64,000 bases of DNA from Pseudomonadota bacterium (GTDB lineage: Bacteria > Pseudomonadota > Alphaproteobacteria > Acetobacterales > Acetobacteraceae): contig JABBOH010000025.1 in assembly GCA_019351895.1 (NCBI GenBank), forward strand, positions 1-64,000. The letters are read 5' to 3'. The translations under genes were made by a program, and so were the position numbers. Shown one piece after another: positions 35,997 to 44,296 of this stretch. The notes under the pieces were generated by a model. That model ran no database searches and was not told the origin of the DNA. It saw only the letters and a program-made list of their open reading frames with translations. Every line of letters begins with the position of its first letter. The stretch's first letter is position 1.

Positions 35997-36036
35997 GGGC
36001 CGGGCGAGGGTCGCGCCTTTCGCGGCCTACCGGCCC
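35997..36036. terminator. Inverted repeat in the convergent gap, weak terminator candidate
   Basis: GGGCCGG (35997-36003) pairs with CCGGCCC (36030-36036) around a 26-base loop with an inner CGCG pair. It lies between the convergent GT2 and MarR genes. No T-run follows, so confidence is low. Confidence 0.3.
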
Positions 36037-36063
36037 GATCCGCTGAGCGTCTTCATGGTGAGG

Positions 36064-36780
36064 TCACTGCTGCCCGCGCAGTGACCGAGATGGCGGCGGA
36101 GGAGCATGCCGGCGGCGGCTCTGCTTGTGCCGCGGCTCCGGTGTCTCTGCCCCTGCCGCAGCGACCTGAAGATGTTCCTGCGTGATGGACGCCTTGAAGA
36201 ACTCGGCAAACGTGACAGCGCGATCACCGCCTGCCGCAAGGCGCGCGAGCAACTGGGATAGCGACCTGAACTCGTCGCGCGTGAGCGTGCCGAACAGCGC
36301 ATCGTTGACCGGGCGCTGAAACGCCGCAAGGCGCGTCAGCAGGCCGAAGCCCTTTTCGGTCGCCGTGAGCTGGACCCGGCGGCCATCACTCGGGTGGGCG
36401 CTTTTCTCGATCAGGCCTTCGGCCACCAATTTGCCGACTTCGTTGGTGATGAAGGCGCCGCTCAGGCGCAGCCGGGCCGCGACCTGATTGATCCCCATCG
36501 GTTCGTCCAAGGTCGAATTCTTGATTGCGGTCATAATCAGATACTGCGTCGGGGAAAGTCCGGCATAGCTCGCGAACTTGGCCCGCGTGTCTTCGAGGCT
36601 ACGCCCGAACGCAAAGAAATCGTACAGCAATCCCCGCAGCGTCCGGTCGCCGTCCGCGTCGAGCAGCTCGGGCTTGGAGGCCGTCAATAGAGCGTCAGAC
36701 ACAGCAGCCCTTTCATCATCGTCCATCATCCTACCGGACGGGCAATAGATCATGCGCCGCTTGCCTACAAGCGTTGACAT
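36064..36780 (-). CDS. MarR-family transcriptional regulator
   Basis: A protein of up to 238 residues. The winged-helix core is visible: LSPTQYLIMTAI, MGINQVAARLRLSGAFITNEVGKLVAEGLIEKSAHPSDGRRVQLTATEKG. The start is ambiguous: ATG 36780 keeps all, but ATG 36729 or 36726 (MMDDDERAAV) has a GGTAGG Shine-Dalgarno and fits the usual length better. A basic/Pro-rich C-terminal tail of 40 residues is unusual. It is divergent from an alpha/beta hydrolase gene with a 98-base gap containing an inverted repeat, so it probably represses that gene in response to a small ligand. Confidence 0.88.
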   Translation of the reverse strand: MSTLVGKRRMIYCPSGRMMDDDERAAVSDALLTASKPELLDADGDRTLRGLLYDFFAFGRSLEDTRAKFASYAGLSPTQYLIMTAIKNSTLDEPMGINQVAARLRLSGAFITNEVGKLVAEGLIEKSAHPSDGRRVQLTATEKGFGLLTRLAAFQRPVNDALFGTLTRDEFRSLSQLLARLAAGGDRAVTFAEFFKASITQEHLQVAAAGAETPEPRHKQSRRRHAPPPPSRSLRGQQ

Positions 36781-36817
36781 CGTGAAATAGCTTCTTTAGA
36801 AAGCTATCCGTGAAATA
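36781..36817. promoter_or_regulatory. Operator candidate between MarR regulator and hydrolase
   Basis: The 7-bp inverted repeat ATAGCTT (36787-36793) and AAGCTAT (36801-36807) is flanked by two direct copies of CGTGAAATA (36781-36789 and 36809-36817). The region is AT-rich against a GC-rich background and sits right at the divergent start. Confidence 0.55.
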
Positions 36818-36878
36818 AATCTGCCGCGCAAGCAGCAGGCGAAGCGCAACGGATCACGACGATAGAGGATGACGCATC

Positions 36879-37649
36879 ATGGCCATTGAAGGGCAGATCG
36901 GAGATAGTGACGTTGCCGGCTCAGGGGATGGCGGATCGCTCAAGCCGACGATCGTGCTTGTGCACGGCGCCTTGGAGGACGCCTCGATCTGGCATGCGGT
37001 GATCCCTCGGCTCCAACGCAACGGCTACCCCGTCATTGCCTTCGCCAACCCGCTCCGGGGCTTGGGCGTCGACGCTGCCTATCTGCGCAGCGTGCTGGAC
37101 GGGATCGAGGGCCCCGTGATCCTCGTTTCCCACGCCTATGGCGGTGCCGTCATCACCCAGGCCGGGGACGACCCCAAGGTCAGGGGTCTTGTCTACGCGG
37201 CGTCCCCTATGCCAGCGGTCGGGGAATCTTCAGCGGATTGTCTCGAACGGTTTCCAGGCGGCGACTTCGCCTCGTCCGTCAATCTGACGACATACACCTT
37301 GCCTGACGGAACCAGCGGCACGTACGCCACGGTTCGGGCCGACAAATACGGCAGCCTCCTCGCCGCCGACGTGCCTGACAACGTGCTTGCCCTGATGATC
37401 GCCACCCAGCGCCCCGTCGACTTGGCGGCCCTCAGCGAACGGCTGACATCGGCGGCATGGACGAGCAAGCCCAGCTGGCAGATCAGGCCTCTGCAGGATC
37501 CCGTGTTTCCTCTGGAAGAATGGACGTTCGAAGCTGATCGCGCCCAGGCTCACGTCATTGAGGTGAACTCGTCGCATGCGGTTGCTGTCTCGAACCCGCA
37601 GGTCGTGGTCGACGTAATCGAACAGGCTGCCCGCGCAACCGCGCATTAA
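36879..37649 (+). CDS. Alpha/beta hydrolase-fold protein with Ala in place of the nucleophilic Ser
   Basis: A 256-residue protein of the single-domain alpha/beta hydrolase class. IVLVHGALEDASIWHAVI holds the oxyanion loop. The nucleophile elbow reads VSHAYGGAV: residue 86, expected Ser in GHSYGG, is Ala (codon GCC at 37134-37136). The late catalytic His is kept in EVNSSHAVAVSNP. A classical Ser hydrolase is therefore not expected; it may be a binding protein or use another reaction. It is likely MarR-regulated. Good start ATG at 36879 with GATAGAGGAT upstream. Confidence 0.85.
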   Translation: MAIEGQIGDSDVAGSGDGGSLKPTIVLVHGALEDASIWHAVIPRLQRNGYPVIAFANPLRGLGVDAAYLRSVLDGIEGPVILVSHAYGGAVITQAGDDPKVRGLVYAASPMPAVGESSADCLERFPGGDFASSVNLTTYTLPDGTSGTYATVRADKYGSLLAADVPDNVLALMIATQRPVDLAALSERLTSAAWTSKPSWQIRPLQDPVFPLEEWTFEADRAQAHVIEVNSSHAVAVSNPQVVVDVIEQAARATAH

Positions 37650-37795
37650 CGCCGTGCTTTGCGGGGCGGTTGGTGCGCCGTGTTGGCTCCGACGAAGAAG
37701 CAGAGCGAAACAGGGCCACGGGCGGCAGCAGAATAAACAGCGAACGCCGCTGGGTCGGGCTTGCGCCCGTCCGGGGTCTCACAACAATCGGAAAG

Positions 37796-38356
37796 ATGAC
37801 CGCGATGAATAGTGTTGCGATATTTTGGCTGCAGCTTGTCACGAGTGTCTTCGTCTTCAGCGTGGTGGCGGTTTGGTACGTTTGGCCATCACTAATCAAG
37901 CTCCCTCGTAATTCTGCGCTGACTCTGCTGCTCTTCGTGCATGTGCCTCGCTATGTTGGAATGACTTTACTGGTGACGGGTATGGTTGATCCGAAACTAC
38001 CCATAGGGTTCCGTTCCAGTGCGGCTTACGGCGATCTGCTGGAAGCAGCACTTGCGATGGCTTGCATCTTTGCTTTGCGTCGTCACTGGCGCTTTGCGAT
38101 CCCCCTGGTGTGGATCGCCAATAGCTGGGGCTTCCTGGACCTGCTGAACGGGGTGCGGGGAGTTTTACAACTCAACGTGCCGGGCTTCAATCTGGCTACG
38201 TTGTGGTACGTCTACACGTTCTACGCCCCGCTCGTGCTCGTTTCACACCTGATGATCTTCTTGGTTCTCATCAAATCGAAGATCTGGCGAAATCAGGCGT
38301 CGCTACCTGTGGGCGTCGGTTCCAGGGTTCAACCGGCGGGGGTTCTGGCACGCTGA
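37796..38356 (+). CDS. Small multi-pass membrane protein, unknown function
   Basis: A 186-residue protein with hydrophobic stretches at about 5-28, 37-55, 80-95, 100-118 and 138-164. ATG at 37796 has a GGAAAG upstream; ATG at 37805 is an alternative. Codon use and base composition look less GC-rich than the neighbours, suggesting recent acquisition. No family motif is recognised (WYVWPSLIKLPRN and HVPRYVGMTLLVTG are the most distinctive segments). It is 146 bases after the hydrolase gene and may share its transcript. Confidence 0.65.
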   Translation: MTAMNSVAIFWLQLVTSVFVFSVVAVWYVWPSLIKLPRNSALTLLLFVHVPRYVGMTLLVTGMVDPKLPIGFRSSAAYGDLLEAALAMACIFALRRHWRFAIPLVWIANSWGFLDLLNGVRGVLQLNVPGFNLATLWYVYTFYAPLVLVSHLMIFLVLIKSKIWRNQASLPVGVGSRVQPAGVLAR

Positions 38357-38419
38357 ACGGCGCGGCCCTCATGAGCCTCGGCGCCTGCGCGCGTCCGGGG
38401 AAACATCATCAACCGGTGG

Positions 38420-38704
38420 CTAGATGAACTGCCCGCGCAGGAAGCCGAGCGCGGGCAGGGGCCGCCACGTCTTCGGCAACTCCGACCGCCGCATCGGCTC
38501 GACGGAATAGTTCGGCGGCGGCTGGCGGCTGCTGCGCAGGAAGCCGGCATAGGCCCGCACCTGCTGCTCCCGCCATGCGCGGTCAGCGAGCGCCGCATCC
38601 CGGCTCGAGAAGATCTCGGCGATCCTCCGGGTGCGGCCCACCGAGGCGACCACCGCCCAGAACCTGTCCTCACGCACGCTGGAGAGGCTAACGACACCAT
38701 CCAT
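38420..38704 (-). CDS. Small hypothetical protein
   Basis: A 94-residue protein, mostly basic and polar, with no membrane segment. ATG at 38704 was chosen; upstream ATG 38764 would add 20 residues. It lies 90 bases after the ABC substrate-binding protein gene on the same strand. Conserved-looking segments are VVSLSSVREDRFWAVVASVGRTRR and SVEPMRRSELPKTWRPLPALG. I do not recognise it. Coding potential is moderate. Confidence 0.5.
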   Translation of the reverse strand: MDGVVSLSSVREDRFWAVVASVGRTRRIAEIFSSRDAALADRAWREQQVRAYAGFLRSSRQPPPNYSVEPMRRSELPKTWRPLPALGFLRGQFI

Positions 38705-38794
38705 ACCTGAAGTTTGGCCCGCCGCCGCACGTCCTGCAAGGGCCCCCACGGCGGGCCCGATCAAGACTGCCGTGGGGGTGGCGAGCCGGTGGCT

Positions 38795-39808
38795 CTATTT
38801 CAGGTAGTCGTTGGTATAGTAGCTCGACGCCGGCAGCACCTTCGGGATCTGCTTTGTGTTCGCCAGCGCCTGCGCGATCCCGGTCCATTGCTGGTCGGAC
38901 TGCGTCATGTAGCCGCCCGGGCCCTTCAGAACCGGCACCGTGTCCTTCCAGCCGACGGTGTTGTAGGCGACCGTCCCCGCGCTCGGGTAGAGCTTGATGA
39001 GATCGGCGACGGCCTGCGCCTGATGGGTGGAGGCCCAGACCATGCCCTTCTCGGTCGCGGCCAGGAACGCCTTCACCTCGTCGCCATGCGCGGCGCCGAA
39101 GCTTTTGGTCGTCGTGTAGTCCCAGACGGGAATGTCCGGCACGCCGACGGCGGGGCCCACCAGCATCGCGGGCTCCTGCTTCAGCGTCGGCAGCACATCC
39201 GCCAGCGCGTAGTTGGAGCAGTTGGTGGCGTAGTCGATCTTCTTCGTCAGCATCATCGGGATGTCGTCGTCGGTCGCGATGATCTCCTGCACATCGCCCT
39301 CCTTCAACCCGGCCTTCGCCAGGATGTAGGGCATCATCGCCTTGGTCCAGCTGTCGGTATAGATGCCGATCTTCTTGCCCTTGAGCGTCGAGAGATCGAT
39401 CGTCGTGCCCGGCGGCCCGATCAGACCCCAGTTGTTCGACTGCGAGTAGAAGGCGATCGAGGTGATGGGGATCCCTTGCGCGGCGGCGAAGACCACGTCC
39501 GTTACCGCGTCATAGCCGATGTCGCCCTGACCGCTCGCCAGCATCCGCACCGTCGTCGAATTGTCGGGCGGGAAGAGCACCGACACGTCGAGGCCGGCAT
39601 CCTTGTAGAAGCCCTCGGCCTGTGCGACGGCCGTTGGGATCAGTTCGAAATCGGCGGTCGACCAGTCATAGACCATGCGGATCTTGTGCAGGTCGCCGGC
39701 GGCGGCGGGCTTGGTGGCACCCGGCGCGGTCAGCATGAGGAGGCCGGCGGCGGCCGTGGAGGCCAGCAGCCGGGCGAGCGTGCGGGTGATCGGAGGGGGG
39801 GACTTCAT
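38795..39808 (-). CDS. NitT/TauT-type ABC transporter substrate-binding protein
   Basis: A 337-residue exported protein of the NMT1/THI5-like class. A signal peptide spans about residues 10-37. The mature part has IRMVYDWSTADFELIPTAVAQAEGFYKDAGLDV, ASGQGDIGYDAVTDVV, LKGKKIGIYTDSW and TYATN-like ligand contacts. It follows its permease gene by 1 base. Substrates in this class include sulfonates, nitrate, thiamine precursors and riboflavin-like compounds. Sequence alone does not decide, and no riboswitch is visible upstream. Confidence 0.88.
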   Translation of the reverse strand: MKSPPPITRTLARLLASTAAAGLLMLTAPGATKPAAAGDLHKIRMVYDWSTADFELIPTAVAQAEGFYKDAGLDVSVLFPPDNSTTVRMLASGQGDIGYDAVTDVVFAAAQGIPITSIAFYSQSNNWGLIGPPGTTIDLSTLKGKKIGIYTDSWTKAMMPYILAKAGLKEGDVQEIIATDDDIPMMLTKKIDYATNCSNYALADVLPTLKQEPAMLVGPAVGVPDIPVWDYTTTKSFGAAHGDEVKAFLAATEKGMVWASTHQAQAVADLIKLYPSAGTVAYNTVGWKDTVPVLKGPGGYMTQSDQQWTGIAQALANTKQIPKVLPASSYYTNDYLK

Positions 39809-39809
39809 G

Positions 39810-40664
39810 TCAGACCTTCTGGTTGGCGTTGAGGGCGGGGGCGGGATGGGACGGCGCCGGGATGGCGCCGCCGAAATAGGCCGGCGCGGTCATCCGGCTG
39901 CGCCAGGGCGTCGCGAAATGCTCGATGATGAGCACGAGCAGGAAGGAGCCGATGCCGATCGCCGTCAGCAGCAGCATCGCGCCGTAAACCCCGGCGGTGT
40001 TCATCTGTGAATTGGCGGTCAGCAGATAGGTGCCGAGCCCGACATGGGACGAGGCGGTCCACTCGCCGATGACCGCGCCCGTCACGGCATAGGAAGCGCC
40101 GATCTTGAGCCCCGAGAACAGCGGCCCGATGCAGGCGGGCAGTCGCACGATGAGGAAGGTGCGGAGCCGCGTGCCGCCCAGCAACCGGGCGAGGTTCACC
40201 TGATCCTGGTCGACGCTCGCCAGCCCGTCGAGCACGTTCACGACGACCGGGAAGAAGACGATCCAGGCGACGATGATGATCTTGGGCGTGAGGCCGAAGC
40301 CGAAGATGATCACCAGCGGTGCCGCGATGGCGACGATCGGCACAGCCTGGGAGGTGATGAGCGCCGGATAGAGCAGCCGGTGGACGATGGGGATCTGCGC
40401 CATGATGACGGCGAGCAGGAAGCCGATCACCGCCCCCGTGATGTAGCCGTAGAAGGTTTCGCCGATCGTCTGCGCGCTCAGCTGTCGCATCTGGCCGAGG
40501 TTGTCCAGGATCACGCCGAGCGCCGCGCCGGGCGGCGGGATGACGTAGGGCGGCAGCCCGGACACGACCAGCACCAGCTTCCAGGCGACGAAGATGAGGA
40601 TGATCGCGAGCAACCAGAGCCCGACGTGGCGCGCGAAGCCGTGCCATGCCGGTGCTTCGCTCAT
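39810..40664 (-). CDS. NitT/TauT-type ABC transporter permease
   Basis: A 284-residue inner-membrane protein with six hydrophobic helices. The EAA-like loop is LARLLGGTRLRTFLIVRLPACIGPLFSGLKIG, and IPPPGAALGVILDNL early is typical of SsuC/TauC permeases. ATG 40664 overlaps the ATPase stop (ATGA). It completes an importer with the flanking ATPase and binding protein genes. Confidence 0.92.
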   Translation of the reverse strand: MSEAPAWHGFARHVGLWLLAIILIFVAWKLVLVVSGLPPYVIPPPGAALGVILDNLGQMRQLSAQTIGETFYGYITGAVIGFLLAVIMAQIPIVHRLLYPALITSQAVPIVAIAAPLVIIFGFGLTPKIIIVAWIVFFPVVVNVLDGLASVDQDQVNLARLLGGTRLRTFLIVRLPACIGPLFSGLKIGASYAVTGAVIGEWTASSHVGLGTYLLTANSQMNTAGVYGAMLLLTAIGIGSFLLVLIIEHFATPWRSRMTAPAYFGGAIPAPSHPAPALNANQKV

Positions 40665-41509
40665 GCCGGCACCGAGAGGTCGGGTCCCGGCACGCCATGC
40701 AGCGTCGCCTGGCTGTAGAGCATGTCCATGATCCGGCGCTTGGTGTCGACGAAAGCCGGCGACGTCAGGCACTCCATCTCGCGCGGGCGGGGGATGGCGA
40801 TGTCGAGAATCCAGCCGATCCGGCCGGGCTTGGGCAGCATCACCACCACCCGGTCAGCGAGGAAGATGGCCTCGTCCACGTCATGCGTCACGAACATCAC
40901 GGTGCGGTTGAGCTCGCGCCAAATCTGCAGCAGCCATTGCTGCATGCCGATGCGCGTCTGGCTGTCGAGCGCGCCGAAGGGCTCGTCGAGCAGCATCACG
41001 TCGCGCCCGGCGGCGATGGTGCGCATCAGCGCCACGCGCTGCCGCATGCCGCCCGAGAGCGCGCGCGGATAGTGGCGCAGGAAGTCGCCGAGGCCGTAAT
41101 GGGCGGCGAGTTCGGCCGCATGGGCGCGGTCGGCGCGGGTCGCCCCCCGCGTCAGGGACGCGCCGAGGGTTATGTTGCCCAGCACCGTGCGCCAGGGCAG
41201 CAGCAGGTCCTTCTGCAGCATGTAGCCGACCTCGCCGGGCTTGCCCGCGATGTCGCGCCCGTCGAGCAGGATGCGGCCCGCGGTGATCTTGAGCAGGCCG
41301 GAGACCGCGTTGAACAGCGTGCTCTTGCCGCAGCCCGACGCGCCGAGGATGCAGACGAATTCGCCGGGCGCTATGTCGAGCGATACATCCCCGAGCGCCC
41401 GGAAGCTGCCGAAGCTCTGGCTGAGGTGCTGGACCGAAAGCTTGGGCGCGGCTTCAAGGGGCAACGGCGCGTCTCTCGTGGCGGCTGGGCTGGACGTCCA
41501 TGCACTCAC
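40661..41509 (-). CDS. NitT/TauT-type ABC transporter ATP-binding protein
   Basis: A 282-residue ABC ATPase. Walker A is GASGCGKST, the Q-loop is MLQKDLLLPWRTV, the signature is LSGGMRQRVALMR, Walker B is VMLLDEPFGALD and the H-loop is FVTHDVDEAIFLAD. The most likely start is GTG at 41509; an ATG at 41635 would add a poorly conserved 42-residue extension. The permease start overlaps its stop. It drives the importer whose substrate is unknown. Confidence 0.9.
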   Translation of the reverse strand: MSAWTSSPAATRDAPLPLEAAPKLSVQHLSQSFGSFRALGDVSLDIAPGEFVCILGASGCGKSTLFNAVSGLLKITAGRILLDGRDIAGKPGEVGYMLQKDLLLPWRTVLGNITLGASLTRGATRADRAHAAELAAHYGLGDFLRHYPRALSGGMRQRVALMRTIAAGRDVMLLDEPFGALDSQTRIGMQQWLLQIWRELNRTVMFVTHDVDEAIFLADRVVVMLPKPGRIGWILDIAIPRPREMECLTSPAFVDTKRRIMDMLYSQATLHGVPGPDLSVPA

Positions 41510-41721
41510 ATTTTGGTTTCCGTGTCGGACGGGACGCTGCCGCGCCCGGCGTGGGTTGGCAAGGGCGGTCTCGCAGGTTTCGCGCCGCGCGCTCGGCCTG
41601 GACTGCGGACACGGCTGAAAGCTGACGGTTGTCAACTCGTTGCAAAAACAATGACATAGGCTTCCGGGGGTCTGGCTAAAGCCTCTGTCGCTCGGGCCCC
41701 GCAGCCTGTATCCTGCCGCTT

Positions 41722-42417
41722 ATGACGCGCCCTATCATCATCGCACCCTCCATCCTTTCGGCCGATTTCGGCCGCTTCGCCGAGGAGACCCAGGCTATCG
41801 AGGCCGCGGGCGCCGACTGGCTGCATCTCGACGTGATGGACGGCGCCTTCGTCCCCAACATCAGCTTCGGCCCGGGCGTGATCGCGGCCGTCCGCCGCGT
41901 GAGTAGCAGCCCGATCGACACCCACCTGATGATCGAGGCGCCCGACCGCTACATCGACGCCTTCGCCGAGGCCGGGGCCGACCGCATCACCGTCCACGCC
42001 GAGGCCTGTCCGCACCTCAACCGCACGCTTGCCGCGATCCGCGCCGTGGGGCTCAAGGCCGGGGTCGCGATCAATCCGGCCACGTCGGAGGAGGCGGTGC
42101 GTTACAGCCTCGACGCCGCCGACCTCGTGTTGGTGATGACGGTCAATCCGGGCTTCGGCGGCCAGAGCTTCCTGCCCCTCACGTTCGAAAAGATCGCCCG
42201 CCTGCGGGCATTGATCGGCGACCGCCCGGTGGAGATCGAGGTCGATGGCGGCATCACCGCCGAGACCGCCGAGCGCGCGGCGCAAGCAGGCGCCAATGTC
42301 TTCGTCGCCGGGTCGTCGGCCTTCAAGGGTGGGGCGGCGGCCTACCGCGCCAACCTCGACGCGCTGCGCGCCGGCGTCGGGCGCGGCTTGGCAGAGCGCA
42401 AGTTCCCAGAGGGCTGA
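41722..42417 (+). CDS. rpe: Ribulose-phosphate 3-epimerase
   Basis: A 231-residue TIM-barrel enzyme interconverting ribulose 5-phosphate and xylulose 5-phosphate in the pentose phosphate pathway. Motifs: IIIAPSILSADFGRFAEE, WLHLDVMDGAFVPNISFG, VNPGFGGQSFLP, IEVDGGITAETA and FVAGSSAFKG. The metal ligands (His, Asp, His, Asp) are all in place. It is divergent from the ABC ATPase gene. Confidence 0.97.
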   Translation: MTRPIIIAPSILSADFGRFAEETQAIEAAGADWLHLDVMDGAFVPNISFGPGVIAAVRRVSSSPIDTHLMIEAPDRYIDAFAEAGADRITVHAEACPHLNRTLAAIRAVGLKAGVAINPATSEEAVRYSLDAADLVLVMTVNPGFGGQSFLPLTFEKIARLRALIGDRPVEIEVDGGITAETAERAAQAGANVFVAGSSAFKGGAAAYRANLDALRAGVGRGLAERKFPEG

Positions 42418-42477
42418 ACCTCCACCATTTCGTTTTTCTTCCGGACCGGCTATCCTTCTCGCAGTCAAGATGAGCGG

Positions 42478-43221
42478 GTGGGCGCCGTGGACCAGCACAT
42501 CCATGCCAATGAGCCGGGCTTTGGCTGCCTCTGCTGCGGCGGCACGGGTGCTGTGCTCGGCCGGCGCCGGCTGCTCCGAACCTCCGTCGGCGCGCTGACG
42601 GCCACGGCCGCTCTCGGCGGCGTTCTGTCGCAGCCCGCGGCGGCGCAATCCACGCTCTCCCCCGATGCCGCGCTGCAGACCCTGATGGACGGCAACAGGC
42701 GGTTCCATGAGCACCGGCTGACCTCGTTCGACGAGGACCTCGCCATCCTCAAGGAGCGAACGGTCGACAAGCAGGAGCCCTACGCGGCGATCCTCTCCTG
42801 CGCCGATAGCCGCGTGCCGGTGGAGCTGGTCTTCGACCAGACCATCGGCCATCTGTTCGTAACGCGCGTCGCCGGCAACGTTGCGGTTTCGACCGTGATC
42901 GCAAGCCTGGAATACGGCGCGGCGGTGCTGGGCACGAAGGTCATTCTCGTGCTGGGCCATGCCAATTGCGGGGCGGTGAAGGCGGCGATGTCGGGCAAGG
43001 CGGTGCCCGGCCAGATCAGCCGGCTGTTCGCCGCGCTGCAGCCGGCGGTCGCGGAAGCGCACGGCAATCTCGAGGACGCCATCAAGGCGAATGCCCGCAT
43101 CCAGGCGCGGCTGCTGACGACGGCCTCACCCGTGCTGGCGAAGTTGGTGAAGACGAACGATCTCAAGATCGTCGCGGGCTATTACGCGCTTGATACGGGT
43201 GTGGTGACGCTGCTGGCGTAG
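42478..43221 (+). CDS. Tat-exported beta-carbonic anhydrase
   Basis: A 247-residue protein. The N-terminus has CLCCGGTG followed by a Tat-like signal RRRLLRTSVGALTATAALGG and cleavage near PAAAQ. The core has the zinc ligands in ILSCADSRVPVE (Cys, Asp) and LGHANCGAVKAA (His, Cys). It hydrates CO2 to bicarbonate, here outside the cytoplasm. GTG at 42478 was chosen, with GTG 42487 as alternative. The stretch 42418-42477 shows no gene. The last 59 bases overlap the convergent FUSC gene. Confidence 0.85.
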   Translation: MGAVDQHIHANEPGFGCLCCGGTGAVLGRRRLLRTSVGALTATAALGGVLSQPAAAQSTLSPDAALQTLMDGNRRFHEHRLTSFDEDLAILKERTVDKQEPYAAILSCADSRVPVELVFDQTIGHLFVTRVAGNVAVSTVIASLEYGAAVLGTKVILVLGHANCGAVKAAMSGKAVPGQISRLFAALQPAVAEAHGNLEDAIKANARIQARLLTTASPVLAKLVKTNDLKIVAGYYALDTGVVTLLA

Positions 43222-44221
43222 GCGCCGCCATCCGTGGCGGCCCGATCAGCGTGTTCGCGAGCAGCAGCAGGGTGATCGCGCCGAGCATTCCGGCAGCGCG
43301 GTCGATCGCCGGCAACAGGCTGAGAGGCGGGCCCCAACCCTGGATGTCCGTCAGGATGAAGGCGACCGCGGCCTGCGCCCCGATGATCGGCACGCCATGC
43401 GGACCCGTCTGCAACTGCGACCCCAGGGCGGCCGCCGCCATCAGCAGCAGAAGCCAGGTCGGGAAGACCGCCGACCAGGGCAGCGTGAGCGTCAGCACGG
43501 CCGCCCCGGCGCCGAGCGCACAGCCGAGCACGCGTTGCACCGCCCGGTCGGACACCGCTTTCTGGTCCCGCCTGGGATCGCCCGTCAACTCCGGCACCGC
43601 CATGATCGCGCCGATCGAGATCGCCATCTGGCTGAGGCCGGGCAACTCGACGACGCGCCAGATCAGGGGCACCAGCGCCACGATCAGGCCGGTTCGCATG
43701 GCATGGTCCAGCGCATGCCAGTTTCGCCCGAAAAGGCTTCCCCAACCCGCAGCCGGCGCAATCGGCTGGCCGCTGCGGGGCAGCAGCAGGGTCGCGACCG
43801 CGAGGGCCGTGGTGGAGCCGAGGGCGATCTCGGCGCTCCGATAGAAGGCGAAGCTCAAGGTCAGCGCGGGATTATCGAGCGCACCCAGCACCACCATGAT
43901 CGTCGTGATGCCGCCGAGCAGCCAGGCGTAGGAGAAGCGGCTGAGCAGCCAGCCCAGGATCGCGAGCGTTCCCGCCACGAACAGCAGCAGCATCGTCGCC
44001 GCGTGGTCGTAGGCATCGTCGGTGAAGGCGATGTAGCTCGTCAGGACTTCCCAGCCGCCGAACACGGCGAGGAGGACGAGGACGCCGAGGAGAAGCCGGA
44101 GCCAGGTCGGGATCGCTCGCCGCGGCGGCCGGGCTGGCTCGGGAACCGCATTCGGCGTCGCATCCGGCATCACGTCGACCAGCGGCACCGCAACGACCAA
44201 GCCGTGCGGCTTCTGCTCCAT
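43163..44221 (-). CDS. FUSC-family membrane protein (aromatic acid exporter/fusaric acid resistance type)
   Basis: A 352-residue protein with about ten hydrophobic segments in two blocks, separated near residue 165 (LPRSGQPIAPAAGWGSLFGRNWHALDHAMR). The second block (GLIVALVPLIWRVVELPGLSQMAIS, then AVSDRAVQRVLGCALGAGAA) matches the FUSC core in which an Arg lies beside a Gly-rich helix. It is shorter than two-domain FUSC exporters (about 650-700) but similar to single-domain members. Start ATG 44221. Substrate unknown; the C-terminal tail overlaps the carbonic anhydrase gene. Confidence 0.75.
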   Translation of the reverse strand: MEQKPHGLVVAVPLVDVMPDATPNAVPEPARPPRRAIPTWLRLLLGVLVLLAVFGGWEVLTSYIAFTDDAYDHAATMLLLFVAGTLAILGWLLSRFSYAWLLGGITTIMVVLGALDNPALTLSFAFYRSAEIALGSTTALAVATLLLPRSGQPIAPAAGWGSLFGRNWHALDHAMRTGLIVALVPLIWRVVELPGLSQMAISIGAIMAVPELTGDPRRDQKAVSDRAVQRVLGCALGAGAAVLTLTLPWSAVFPTWLLLLMAAAALGSQLQTGPHGVPIIGAQAAVAFILTDIQGWGPPLSLLPAIDRAAGMLGAITLLLLANTLIGPPRMAAPTPAASPHPYQARNSPRRS

Positions 44222-44296
44222 CGCCTCATCCCGCTTCCGACTGCGCTCCCATGCGAATAGCGTTTCGCTCGGATAACTTCATGACCGGCGCATCAG

